64,000 nt of DNA from assembly GCF_902833085.1 (NCBI RefSeq), contig NZ_CADFEB010000010.1:310001-374000 (forward strand), written 5' to 3'. Source of the stretch: Burkholderia ubonensis (lineage in GTDB: Bacteria > Pseudomonadota > Gammaproteobacteria > Burkholderiales > Burkholderiaceae). Below, one piece after another: positions 26,179-34,226 of this stretch (its first letter is position 1; each line of letters begins with the position of its first letter). The notes below the pieces were generated by a model that had not been told where the DNA came from, did no database searches, and saw only the letters and a list, made by a program, of their open reading frames with translations. The translations under genes were made by a program, and so were the position numbers.

Positions 26179-27243
26179 TCAGCCGCCTGCGACCCGGCGC
26201 AATGCCGGCTGTTTGGTCGCCGCGCAAAGTGTTTCGTAGGTGTCGACGTAGCGCTGCGCCATCGCTTTCGCGCTGAAGCGCGTGTCGAAGCGCGCGCGGA
26301 TCGCGTCGCGCGACAGGCTGTCGATCCGGTGCAGTGCGCCGACCGCGCCCTGCACGTCCTCGACGATGAAGCCGGTCACGCCGTCCTCGATCACTTCCGG
26401 CACCGAGCCGCGGTTGAACGCGACGACCGGCGTGCCGCACGCCATCGCCTCGATCATCACGAGGCCGAACGGCTCCGGCCAGTCGATCGGGAACAGCAGC
26501 GCCTTCGCGCCGGAGAGAAACGCGGGCTTCTGCGCCTCGTTGATCTCGCCGATGAATTCGACGTGCGCCTCGCCGAGCAGCGGTTCGATCACTTCCTTGA
26601 AGTAGTCGGCGTCGGCCTTGTCGACCTTCGCGGCGATCTTGAGCGGCAGTCCGCTTTGCGCGGCGATCCGGATCGCGGTGTCGACGCGCTTTTCCGGACA
26701 GATCCGGCCGAGGAACGCGAGGTACTCGGGCTTCACGCCAGGTCGCGGTGTGAGCAGCGTGTCGGGCAGCCCGTGATACACGGTGCCGGCCCACGCGGCC
26801 TGCGGCAGCGGCTTGCGCTGGTTGTTCGAGATCGACACGACGGGCGCGTCGGGGAACGCGTCGAACACCGGCTGCAGCTCCGGCAGGTCGAGCCGCCCGT
26901 GCAGCGTCGTCACGTACGGCGTGTCGAGGCGCGACATCAGCGAGAACGGCAGGTAGTCGAGATGGAAGTGCAGCACGTCGAATTCGTGCGCGACCCGGGC
27001 GACCTGCTCGAGCAGGCGCATATGGGGTGCCATCGAATCGCGGATCGACGGATCGAGCCGCAGCGCGCGCGGCCAGGCCGCTTCGAGGCGGGCGGACGTG
27101 ACCGAGTCGCCGCTCGCGAACAGCGTGACGTCGTGGCCGAGCTCGACGAGGGCTTCGGTGAGGTAGGACACGACGCGCTCGGTGCCGCCGTAGAGTTTCG
27201 GCGGAACGGCTTCGTAGAGCGGTGCGATCTGGGCAATGCGCAT
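26179..27243 (-). CDS. Glycosyltransferase family 4 protein
   Basis: 354 residues from ATG 27243 (MRIAQIAPLYEAVPPKLYGG). GT-B fold: N-terminal YGGTERVVSYLTEALVELGH, acceptor-domain FDVLHFHLDYLPF, and the C-terminal donor site LLFPIDWPEPFGLVMIEAMA then CGTPVVAFNRGSVPEVIEDG with the E-x7-E arrangement. The family makes or extends cell-surface or compatible-solute sugars; it stands alone here, divergent from flhD, so its pathway is not shown by neighbours. Confidence 0.88.
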   Translation of the reverse strand: MRIAQIAPLYEAVPPKLYGGTERVVSYLTEALVELGHDVTLFASGDSVTSARLEAAWPRALRLDPSIRDSMAPHMRLLEQVARVAHEFDVLHFHLDYLPFSLMSRLDTPYVTTLHGRLDLPELQPVFDAFPDAPVVSISNNQRKPLPQAAWAGTVYHGLPDTLLTPRPGVKPEYLAFLGRICPEKRVDTAIRIAAQSGLPLKIAAKVDKADADYFKEVIEPLLGEAHVEFIGEINEAQKPAFLSGAKALLFPIDWPEPFGLVMIEAMACGTPVVAFNRGSVPEVIEDGVTGFIVEDVQGAVGALHRIDSLSRDAIRARFDTRFSAKAMAQRYVDTYETLCAATKQPALRRVAGG

Positions 27244-27590
27244 GGGCGATCTCCGATATCGACCCGGCTCGGCGTTAGAGCGCCTGCTCGGGCCCCATGT
27301 AAAACGGTCGATCGGAGCGTATGCTTCAGCGTTGGACTCCGATCCCGGACAAAGCTGCACCGGGGGCGAAGCGTGCCGACGCACGCGGGTGGCGGCGGGC
27401 GGCAGCGCTCCGGACGGCAAGCTGGGGGCGGACCGGCAAGCATCGCGCCACCGCCCATTGAAGCATTATCGGGATCGCTCGCAGGGGTTCGAGTGTTTTT
27501 GCAAACGCTTAAGGCTTGTTACACGCTGAAATACGAGAAAACCCCGATAAATGGGGTGCGACGCAGAATGTGAGACGGCCAAGTCAATTG
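27244..27590. other. Intergenic region upstream of flhDC, distal part
   Basis: 347 bases between the divergent GT4 gene and the flhDC promoter. It should contain the promoter of the GT4 gene; no clear box is visible. The open frames through it read as low-quality, Arg/Ala-rich peptides and are not reported as genes. Confidence 0.4.
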
Positions 27591-27618
27591 TTGCGCGACC
27601 GTGAAAAAGTACTATAAT
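27591..27618 (+). promoter_or_regulatory. Sigma-70 promoter of flhDC
   Basis: A perfect -10 TATAAT at 27613-27618, preceded by TTGCGC at 27591-27596 with a 16-base spacer. Transcription would start near 27625, giving a leader of about 275 bases before flhD, long enough for post-transcriptional control. Confidence 0.7.
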
Positions 27619-27708
27619 TTTTACCGATCCTCGCGCCGAAAGCTCCACCAGCCGGCCTTCCGCGGCAATCTGCCGCGTAAATTCAACAATCTTCCTTTCA
27701 ATTGCCTT

Positions 27709-27727
27709 TGTAGGAAAAATTCCTACA
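27709..27727 (+). promoter_or_regulatory. Perfect inverted repeat in the flhDC leader
   Basis: TGTAGGAA-AAA-TTCCTACA, a perfect 8-base inverted repeat 3 bases apart, lying 84-102 bases after the predicted start site. It may be a protein-binding operator or an RNA hairpin. It resembles the RcsAB-type box known in the enteric flhDC promoter (TAGGAAAAAT core), but one base longer, and Burkholderia lacks the classic Rcs system, so the binding factor is open. Confidence 0.6.
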
Positions 27728-27900
27728 TGGTTTACAGACAAATCCTGCGCGGCGCACGCCACTTTGCTGATACCGGCATAAAACCCGTTTAGCCAAAATC
27801 CCGTTGTAAGACCATAAACATGCCGACTCGCGCCACGAGCCGCGACGTCGAGCAAACGTTTTCATTACACGAATGGCCAAAGGCACTTAACGGGGAAATC

Positions 27901-28221
27901 ATGAGCGCTACCAGCGAAATGCTCAGTGAGATCAAAGAGGTAAACCTGTCGTACCTCCTGCTCGCGCAACGCCTGCTGCGCGAGGACAAGGCGATGGGCA
28001 TGTTCCGCATGGGAATTTCCGAGGAGCTGGCCGATGTCCTCGGGAACCTCACGCTCGCGCAGACCGTGAAGCTCGCGGCGTCGAACCAGATGCTGTGCCG
28101 CTTTCGTTTCGACGATCACGCATTGCTGTCGTCGCTGGCCGACAAGGGCCGCAGCACCGTGGTGTCGCACGCCCATTCGGCGATCCTGATGGCCGGCCAG
28201 CCGGTCGAAAGCGTCCGCTGA
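27901..28221 (+). CDS. flhD: Flagellar master regulator subunit FlhD
   Basis: 106 residues from ATG 27901, with GGGGA six bases upstream. Reads EMLSEIKEVNLSYLLLAQRL and LAQTVKLAASNQMLCRFRFD; the Cys corresponds to the disulfide cysteine of E. coli FlhD. FlhD forms the FlhD4C2 complex that activates class II flagellar genes. Followed by flhC after 94 bases. The long leader with a palindrome suggests it is the main control point. Confidence 0.96.
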   Translation: MSATSEMLSEIKEVNLSYLLLAQRLLREDKAMGMFRMGISEELADVLGNLTLAQTVKLAASNQMLCRFRFDDHALLSSLADKGRSTVVSHAHSAILMAGQPVESVR

Positions 28222-28315
28222 CGCTCCCTGCCCTGCGTTCGTCCCGGCGCGTCGCGCCGGTGGCCGGCGCATGGGCGTCTGATCCGAAGCAACGAGAAGC
28301 GCACGGCTAACACTT

Positions 28316-28870
28316 ATGGCAAGCAAAAGCGTCGTGGTCGAGGTGAAGGAAATCACGCTCGCCATCGAACTGATCGAACTGGGTGCCCGGCTGCAGTTGC
28401 TGGAGGCGGAGACGAGCCTGTCGCGGGACCGGCTGATCAAGCTGTACAAGGAGCTGAAGGGCGTGTCGCCGCCGAAGGGGATGCTGCCGTTCTCGACCGA
28501 CTGGTTCATGACGTGGCAGCCGAACATCCACTCGTCGCTGTTCTACAACATCTACCGGTTCATGCAGGACCACGGCCGCTGCGAGCCGATCCAGTCGATC
28601 GTGAAGGCGTACCGGCTGTATCTGGAGCACGTGAACCTGTCCGGCGACGAGGCGGCGCTGAGTCTCACGCGCGCGTGGACGCTCGTGCGCTTCTTCGATT
28701 CGGGGATGCTGCAGATGACGCCGTGCACGCGCTGCGGCGGCCATTTCGTCGCGCACGCGCATGATCCGCATCAAGGTTTCGTTTGCGGGCTCTGCCAGCC
28801 GCCGTCGCGCGCCGGCAAGACCCGCAAGGCGGCGGCCGCGCAGGCAGGGCAGGCGGCGCTCGCGGTCTGA
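28316..28870 (+). CDS. flhC: Flagellar master regulator subunit FlhC
   Basis: 184 residues, close to E. coli FlhC. DNA-contacting partner of FlhD. The zinc site is complete: CTRC near residue 139 and CGLC near 159. SLSRDRLIKLYKELKGVSPP and PFSTDWFMTWQPNIHSSLFY are family signatures. The last 20 residues are an Ala/Lys-rich tail. ATG at 28316. Confidence 0.97.
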   Translation: MASKSVVVEVKEITLAIELIELGARLQLLEAETSLSRDRLIKLYKELKGVSPPKGMLPFSTDWFMTWQPNIHSSLFYNIYRFMQDHGRCEPIQSIVKAYRLYLEHVNLSGDEAALSLTRAWTLVRFFDSGMLQMTPCTRCGGHFVAHAHDPHQGFVCGLCQPPSRAGKTRKAAAAQAGQAALAV

Positions 28871-28973
28871 GCCCCTCGGGGCGGGGGCGGCGGGCCGCAG
28901 CCGCGCGCCGCGGGCAGGCGAGAGCCGCCGCGGAATGCTGGTAAACACGGCCCGGCGGCCGCCGCGGGGCGCC

Positions 28974-29000
28974 CAAAGTTTTCCTGCCGACTGCCGTAAA
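28974..29000 (+). promoter_or_regulatory. Sigma-28 (FliA) promoter of the motAB-che operon
   Basis: CAAAGTTT (28974-28981) and GCCGTAAA (28993-29000) are separated by exactly 11 bases, matching TAAAGTTT-N11-GCCGATAA at 7/8 and 6/8 positions. The start site would be near 29008, about 40 bases before motA. Confidence 0.82.
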
Positions 29001-29046
29001 CCACTTAACGGCGGTCTCCCCGCCGGTCATTCGTGAGGGACAGGCA

Positions 29047-29907
29047 GTGCTGATTATCGTGGGAACACTCGTGACGATTTTGTCCGTCTTCGGCGGTTAC
29101 GCGCTGGCAGGCGGGCATCTGGGCGCATTGATCCAGCCGATCGAAATTCTGATGATCGTCGGCGCGGGCGTGGGCGCGTTCATCCTCGGCAACGGCATGA
29201 AGACGATCAAGGCGACCTTGCAAGTGCTGCCGACGCTCTTCAAGGGCTCGAAGTACAACAAGGACGTCTACATGGAGCTGATGGGGCTCCTGTACGTGCT
29301 GCTCGCGAAAGCGCGCAAGGAAGGCACGCTGACGCTCGAGGCCGACATCGACGATCCGGACAAGAGCCCGATCTTCACCCAGTATCCGAAGATCCTGGCC
29401 GACCGCCACATCGTCGAATTCCTGACCGACTACCTGCGGCTGATGGTCGGCGGCAACATGAACGCGTTCGAGATCGAGAGCCTGATGGACGAGGAGATCG
29501 AGACGCATCACGCCGAAGGCGAAGGCCCGGCGCACGCGCTGATGCGCGTCGGCGACGCGATGCCGGCGTTCGGCATCGTCGCGGCCGTGATGGGCGTCGT
29601 GCACACGATGGCGTCCGCCGACAAGCCGCCCGCGGTGCTCGGCGCGATGATCGCGCAGGCGCTGGTCGGCACGTTCCTCGGCATCCTGCTGTCGTACGGG
29701 CTGATCGGCCCGCTCGCGAGCCTCGCGGAGCAGCGCGTCGCCGAGTCGACGAAGATGTTCCAGTGCATCAAGGTCACGATTCTCGCGAGCCTGAACGGCT
29801 ACGCGCCGGCGATCGCGGTCGAGTTCGGCCGCAAGGTGCTGTTCTCGACCGAGCGGCCGTCGTTTGCCGAGCTCGAAGAGCACGTGCGCCGCGTGAAGGC
29901 GAAGTGA
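29047..29907 (+). CDS. motA: Flagellar motor stator protein MotA
   Basis: 286 residues. Starts at GTG 29047 (MLIIVGTLVTILSVFGGYAL) with GAGGGA eight bases upstream. Four membrane segments; TM3-TM4 carry PAFGIVAAVMGVVHTMA and GTFLGILLSYGLIGPLASLA with the conserved prolines, and the cytoplasmic loop holds the charged residues that touch FliG (KARKEGTLTLEADIDDP). Proton-type stator unit with MotB. First gene of the sigma-28-driven motility operon. Confidence 0.97.
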   Translation: MLIIVGTLVTILSVFGGYALAGGHLGALIQPIEILMIVGAGVGAFILGNGMKTIKATLQVLPTLFKGSKYNKDVYMELMGLLYVLLAKARKEGTLTLEADIDDPDKSPIFTQYPKILADRHIVEFLTDYLRLMVGGNMNAFEIESLMDEEIETHHAEGEGPAHALMRVGDAMPAFGIVAAVMGVVHTMASADKPPAVLGAMIAQALVGTFLGILLSYGLIGPLASLAEQRVAESTKMFQCIKVTILASLNGYAPAIAVEFGRKVLFSTERPSFAELEEHVRRVKAK

Positions 29908-29920
29908 CGCGGAGCGCCCG

Positions 29921-30943
29921 ATGAGCAAGAGCAAGGATCGCGCAATCGTCGTCAAGCGGGTGGCCCCGGCGAAGAAGGGCCATCACGGCGGCGCCTGGAA
30001 GCTCGCGTATGCGGACTTCATGACCGCGATGATGGCGTTCTTCCTGTTGATGTGGCTGCTGAGCTCGGTGACGCCGGTGCAGCTCAAGGGGATCGCCGAA
30101 TACTTCAACACGCCGCTGCAGGCCGCGCTGTTCGGCAGCGGCGACCGCAGCTCGCAGGATTCGAGCATCATCAACGGCGGCGGGCGCGACATCTCGAGCG
30201 TCGACGCGGGCTCGACGCGCCGCACCGACGGCTCGACCAGCCTCGCGGACCGCGTCGCGAAGAAGAACGACGACGAAGCGCAGGCCCAGGCGCAGGGCTC
30301 GCTCGAGCGCCGCGAGCAGGCGCGCCTGCACGACCTGCAGATCAAGCTGATGGCCGCGATCGAGGCCAACCCGACGCTGCGCCAGTTCAAGCAGCAGATC
30401 CGCATCGACTCCACGCTGATGGGGCTGCGCATCGAGATCGTCGACACGCAGAAGCGGCCGATGTTCGCGATGTCGAGCGACCACGTCGAGCCGTACATGC
30501 GCGACATCCTGCGCGAGATCGGCAAGACGCTGAACGACGTGCCGAACCGCATCATCGTCCAGGGCCACACCGACGCGGTGCCGTACGCGGGCGGCGAAGG
30601 CGGCTACAGCAACTGGGAGCTGTCGGCCGACCGCGCGAACGCATCGCGCCGCGAGCTGATCTCGGGCGGCATGGACGAATCGAAGGTGCTGCGCGTGCTC
30701 GGCCTTGCGTCGACGCAGAACCTGAACAAGGCCGATCCGCTCGATCCGGAGAACCGCCGGATCAGCGTGATCGTGCTGAATCGCAAATCCGAAGAGGCGC
30801 TGATGCGCGACGACGCGACGACCACGACGCTGTCGGCCGACGCCGCGGGCTCGAAGCAGCTCGCGCAGCAGATCGCCCCCCCGGCGACGGTGGGCGTGCG
30901 TCCGGCGCTGGCCGGCGCCGCCGCGTCCGCGCCGCGACATTGA
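29921..30943 (+). CDS. motB: Flagellar motor stator protein MotB
   Basis: 340 residues. One membrane helix near residues 25-45 (AYADFMTAMMAFFLLMWLLS) containing the proton-carrying Asp, then a periplasmic OmpA-like peptidoglycan-binding domain: VQGHTDAVPYAGGEGGYSNW, LSADRANASRRELIS, ENRRISVIVL. The C-terminal 40 residues are a Pro/Ala-rich tail. 13 bases after motA. Confidence 0.97.
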   Translation: MSKSKDRAIVVKRVAPAKKGHHGGAWKLAYADFMTAMMAFFLLMWLLSSVTPVQLKGIAEYFNTPLQAALFGSGDRSSQDSSIINGGGRDISSVDAGSTRRTDGSTSLADRVAKKNDDEAQAQAQGSLERREQARLHDLQIKLMAAIEANPTLRQFKQQIRIDSTLMGLRIEIVDTQKRPMFAMSSDHVEPYMRDILREIGKTLNDVPNRIIVQGHTDAVPYAGGEGGYSNWELSADRANASRRELISGGMDESKVLRVLGLASTQNLNKADPLDPENRRISVIVLNRKSEEALMRDDATTTTLSADAAGSKQLAQQIAPPATVGVRPALAGAAASAPRH

Positions 30944-30959
30944 GGCTTCCGAGACTGAC

Positions 30960-31337
30960 ATGATCCGAACCATTCTTGCCATCGACGACTCCGCGACCAT
31001 GCGTGCGCTCCTGCAGGGGACGCTCGCGCAGGCCGGCTATGACGTGACGGTTGCGCCGGACGGCGAAGCCGGCTTCGACATGGCGGCCACCGTCGCGTAC
31101 GACCTGGTGCTGACCGATCAGAACATGCCGCGCAAGAGCGGCCTCGAAGTGATCGCGGCGCTGCGCAAGCTGACCGCCTATGCGGATACGCCGATCCTCG
31201 TGCTGACGACCGAGGGCAGCGATGCCTTCAAGGCCGCGGCGCGCGATGCGGGCGCAACCGGCTGGATCGAGAAGCCGATCGACCCGGCCGTGCTGATTGA
31301 CCTGGTCGCGACGCTGTCCGCGCCGGCCGATTCCTGA
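30960..31337 (+). CDS. cheY1: CheY-like response regulator (first of two)
   Basis: 125 residues, receiver domain only. Acidic pocket DD in ILAIDDSATMR, phosphoacceptor Asp in DLVLTDQNMPRKSG, Thr in LVLTTEGSD and Lys in GWIEKPIDP are all present. Lies between motB and cheA. It differs clearly from the second CheY at 39031, so one may drive the switch and the other act as a phosphate sink. Confidence 0.92.
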   Translation: MIRTILAIDDSATMRALLQGTLAQAGYDVTVAPDGEAGFDMAATVAYDLVLTDQNMPRKSGLEVIAALRKLTAYADTPILVLTTEGSDAFKAAARDAGATGWIEKPIDPAVLIDLVATLSAPADS

Positions 31338-31370
31338 TTTGACCGCGACGACCTTATCCGGTGACCCGGC

Positions 31371-33626
31371 ATGACTCTCGACATCACTCAGTTCTACCAG
31401 ACATTCTTCGATGAGGCGGACGAGCTGCTCGCGCAGATGGAGCAGCTGCTGCTGAATCTGGACGTCGACGCGCTCGATCCCGAGGACGGGGCGGCGATCT
31501 TCCGCGCCGCGCATTCGATCAAGGGCGGCGCGGCGACCTTCGGCTTCACGGCGCTCACCGAGACGACGCACATCCTCGAATCGCTGCTTGACCGCGTGCG
31601 CAACCACGAGCTGAAGCTGACGAAGGAGATGGTCGACGTCTTCCTCGAGGCGAAGGACGTGCTGTCCGACCAGCTCGCCGACTATCGCGCGAGCGCGGAG
31701 CCCGATGCGGCAGCCGCCGCGGCGATCTGCGCGAAGCTCGAACGGCTGAAGGCCGGCAGCGGCGCGGGCGAGCCGGCGGCAGCCGCTGCGCCGGCCGCTC
31801 CGGCAGCGCCGGTCACGCCGGCGGCATCGGCCGAGGCCGGTGTGCCCGATCACGTCGTCGAGCAGGCGTTCGAGGCCGCGCATCCGGCTGCCGGTGCAGG
31901 CGAGCCCGCCGCGGCCGCGGACGCCGGCGGCCCGCACCTGAGGATCACGCTGACCGGCGTCGATGCGAAGGACCGCGAGCTTCTCGCCGAGGAACTCGGC
32001 AATCTCGGCCGCATCGTCGGCCGCGAGGAGGCGGGCGGCGACCTGACGCTGTGGCTCGAGTCGGACGTGTCGACCGACGACATCGTCGCGGTCTGCTGCT
32101 TCGTGATCGACGAGAGCCAGATCAAGATCGGCCGCGGCACCGCGCCGGCCGCGTCCGCGGACGCACCGGCCGCCGCCGCGCAGCCCGCCGCAGCCCCGGC
32201 CGCCCCGGCCGCACCGGCAGCCGCAGCTGCTGCAGCAGCACCGGCGGCCGCCGCCGCGCCGGCTCCGGCCGCGCAGCCCGCCGCACCGGCGCCGCAGGCT
32301 GCCGCCGAGCCGGCCGCCCCGCAGGCCGCCCCGCAGGCCGCCGCACAGCCGGCGCCCGCCGCGCAGGCGCACCCGCACCATGACGACAAGCGCGCGCGTC
32401 CGGCCGCCGCGGCCGCATCGGGCGGCGAGGGCAGCTCGATCCGCGTCGGCGTCGAGAAGGTCGACCAGCTGATCAACCTGGTCGGCGAGCTCGTGATCAC
32501 GCAGGCGATGCTCGCGGAAACGGCGAGCGCGTTCGACCCCGCGCTGCACGACCGTCTCTTCAACGGGATGGCGCAGCTCGAGCGCAACGCGCGCGACCTG
32601 CAGGAAGCGGTGATGTCGATCCGGATGATGCCGATGGACTACGTGTTCAGCCGCTTCCCGCGGCTCGTGCGCGATCTCGCCGGCAAGCTCGGCAAGCAGG
32701 TCGAGCTCGTCACGTTCGGCCAGGCGACCGAGCTCGACAAGAGCCTGATCGAGCGGATCATCGATCCGCTCACCCACCTCGTGCGCAACAGCCTCGACCA
32801 CGGGATCGAGACCGTCGACAAGCGGCGCGCGGCCGGCAAGGACGCGGTCGGCCAGCTCGTGCTGTCGGCCGCGCATCACGGCGGCAACATCGTGATCGAG
32901 GTCAGCGACGACGGCGGCGGCCTGAACCGCGAGCGGATTCTCGCGAAGGCCGCGAAGCAGGGGATGCAGATATCCGACAACATCAGTGACGACGAAGTCT
33001 GGCAGCTGATCTTCGCGCCGGGCTTCTCGACCGCCGAGACGGTGACCGACGTGTCGGGCCGCGGCGTCGGCATGGACGTCGTGAAGCGCAACATCCAGTC
33101 GATGGGCGGCCACGTCGAGATCTCGTCGCACGCCGGCCGCGGCACGACCACGCGCATCGTGCTGCCGCTCACGCTGGCGATCCTCGACGGGATGTCGGTG
33201 AAGGTCGGCGGCGAGATCTTCATCCTGCCGCTCAATTTCGTGATGGAGTCGCTGCAGCCGTCCGCGGACGACATCTACACGGTCGGCAACGGCGAGCGCG
33301 TGGTGCGGGTGCGCGGCGAATACCTGCCGCTCGTCGCGCTGCATGAAGTGTTCTCGGTGGACGAGGCGCGCACCGACCCGACCCAGGGGATCGTCACGAT
33401 CATGGAAACCGAGGGCCGCCGCTTCGCGATGCTGATCGACGAGCTGGTCGGCCAGCAGCAGGTGGTCGTGAAGAACCTCGAAACCAACTACCGCAAGGTG
33501 CACGGCATCTCGGCAGCAACGATCCTCGGCGACGGCAGCGTCGCGCTGATCGTCGACGTCGCGGCGCTGAACCGCGAAACCCGTGCGACGCACGGCGCCA
33601 ATCCGGCCGCCGCGCTCGCATTCTGA
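31371..33626 (+). CDS. cheA: Chemotaxis histidine kinase CheA
   Basis: 751 residues. P1 domain with phosphorylated His in AAHSIKGGAATFGF (about residue 48); a P2-like segment at about 190-255 (HLRITLTGVDAKDRELLAEE); a long Ala/Pro linker at about 257-340; then dimerisation (SSIRVGVEKVDQLINLVGEL), HATPase with N box HLVRNSLDHGIE and G boxes VSDDGGGLNR and DVSGRGVGMDVV, and a C-terminal CheW-like domain. The linker DNA (32140-32400) is a GC-rich run of GCC/GCG codons likely to vary in length between strains. Confidence 0.97.
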   Translation: MTLDITQFYQTFFDEADELLAQMEQLLLNLDVDALDPEDGAAIFRAAHSIKGGAATFGFTALTETTHILESLLDRVRNHELKLTKEMVDVFLEAKDVLSDQLADYRASAEPDAAAAAAICAKLERLKAGSGAGEPAAAAAPAAPAAPVTPAASAEAGVPDHVVEQAFEAAHPAAGAGEPAAAADAGGPHLRITLTGVDAKDRELLAEELGNLGRIVGREEAGGDLTLWLESDVSTDDIVAVCCFVIDESQIKIGRGTAPAASADAPAAAAQPAAAPAAPAAPAAAAAAAAPAAAAAPAPAAQPAAPAPQAAAEPAAPQAAPQAAAQPAPAAQAHPHHDDKRARPAAAAASGGEGSSIRVGVEKVDQLINLVGELVITQAMLAETASAFDPALHDRLFNGMAQLERNARDLQEAVMSIRMMPMDYVFSRFPRLVRDLAGKLGKQVELVTFGQATELDKSLIERIIDPLTHLVRNSLDHGIETVDKRRAAGKDAVGQLVLSAAHHGGNIVIEVSDDGGGLNRERILAKAAKQGMQISDNISDDEVWQLIFAPGFSTAETVTDVSGRGVGMDVVKRNIQSMGGHVEISSHAGRGTTTRIVLPLTLAILDGMSVKVGGEIFILPLNFVMESLQPSADDIYTVGNGERVVRVRGEYLPLVALHEVFSVDEARTDPTQGIVTIMETEGRRFAMLIDELVGQQQVVVKNLETNYRKVHGISAATILGDGSVALIVDVAALNRETRATHGANPAAALAF

Positions 33627-33656
33627 CTCTCGCCATCAACCGATTTGGGGGCAAAC

Positions 33657-34190
33657 GTGTCTGCTGAAGTCCAAATGATCAATCCGGCCGCGGCGAACGC
33701 GGCCACGAGCCGCCGCGACGCGGAGCATGGCGATGCGACGGGTCAGGAGTTCCTCGTCTTCACGCTCGGCGACGAAGAGTACGGAATCGACATCCTGAAG
33801 GTGCAGGAGATCCGCGGCTACGACAGCGTCACGCGCATCGCGAACGCGCCCGACTTCATCAAGGGCGTGATCAACCTGCGCGGGATCATCGTGCCGATCG
33901 TCGACATGCGGATCAAGTTCCACCTGGGCCGCGTCGAGTACGACCACCAGACCGTCGTGATCATCCTGAACGTGTCGAACCGCGTGGTCGGGATGGTGGT
34001 CGACGGCGTGTCCGACGTGCTGACGCTGCAGACCGACGCGATCATGCCCGCGCCGGAATTCGGCGCGACGCTGACGACCGAGTACCTGACGGGCCTCGGC
34101 ACGGTCGACGGCCGGATGCTGATCCTGATGGACATCGAGAAGCTGATGTCGAGCCGCGAAATGGCGCTGATCGAAACGCTCGGCGTGTAA
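33657..34190 (+). CDS. cheW: Chemotaxis coupling protein CheW
   Basis: 177 residues from GTG 33657 (VSAEVQMINPAAANAATSRR), seven bases after GGGGG; the TTG at 33645 is unlikely. CheW fold: EFLVFTLGDEEYGIDILKVQ, GVINLRGIIVPIVDMRIKF, VVGMVVDGVSDVL. Links receptors to CheA. The N-terminal 30 residues are an extra unstructured tail compared with E. coli CheW. Confidence 0.96.
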   Translation: MSAEVQMINPAAANAATSRRDAEHGDATGQEFLVFTLGDEEYGIDILKVQEIRGYDSVTRIANAPDFIKGVINLRGIIVPIVDMRIKFHLGRVEYDHQTVVIILNVSNRVVGMVVDGVSDVLTLQTDAIMPAPEFGATLTTEYLTGLGTVDGRMLILMDIEKLMSSREMALIETLGV

Positions 34191-34226
34191 GCGCGCCGGG
34201 CGCAAGGAATTTCGGGAGAATCTGCA

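Noticed and set aside
27601..27792. 63-codon frame in the flhDC leader (MKKYYNFYRSS...)
   Set aside because: It starts at a GTG on top of the -10 box, has no ribosome-binding site, and matches no family I know.
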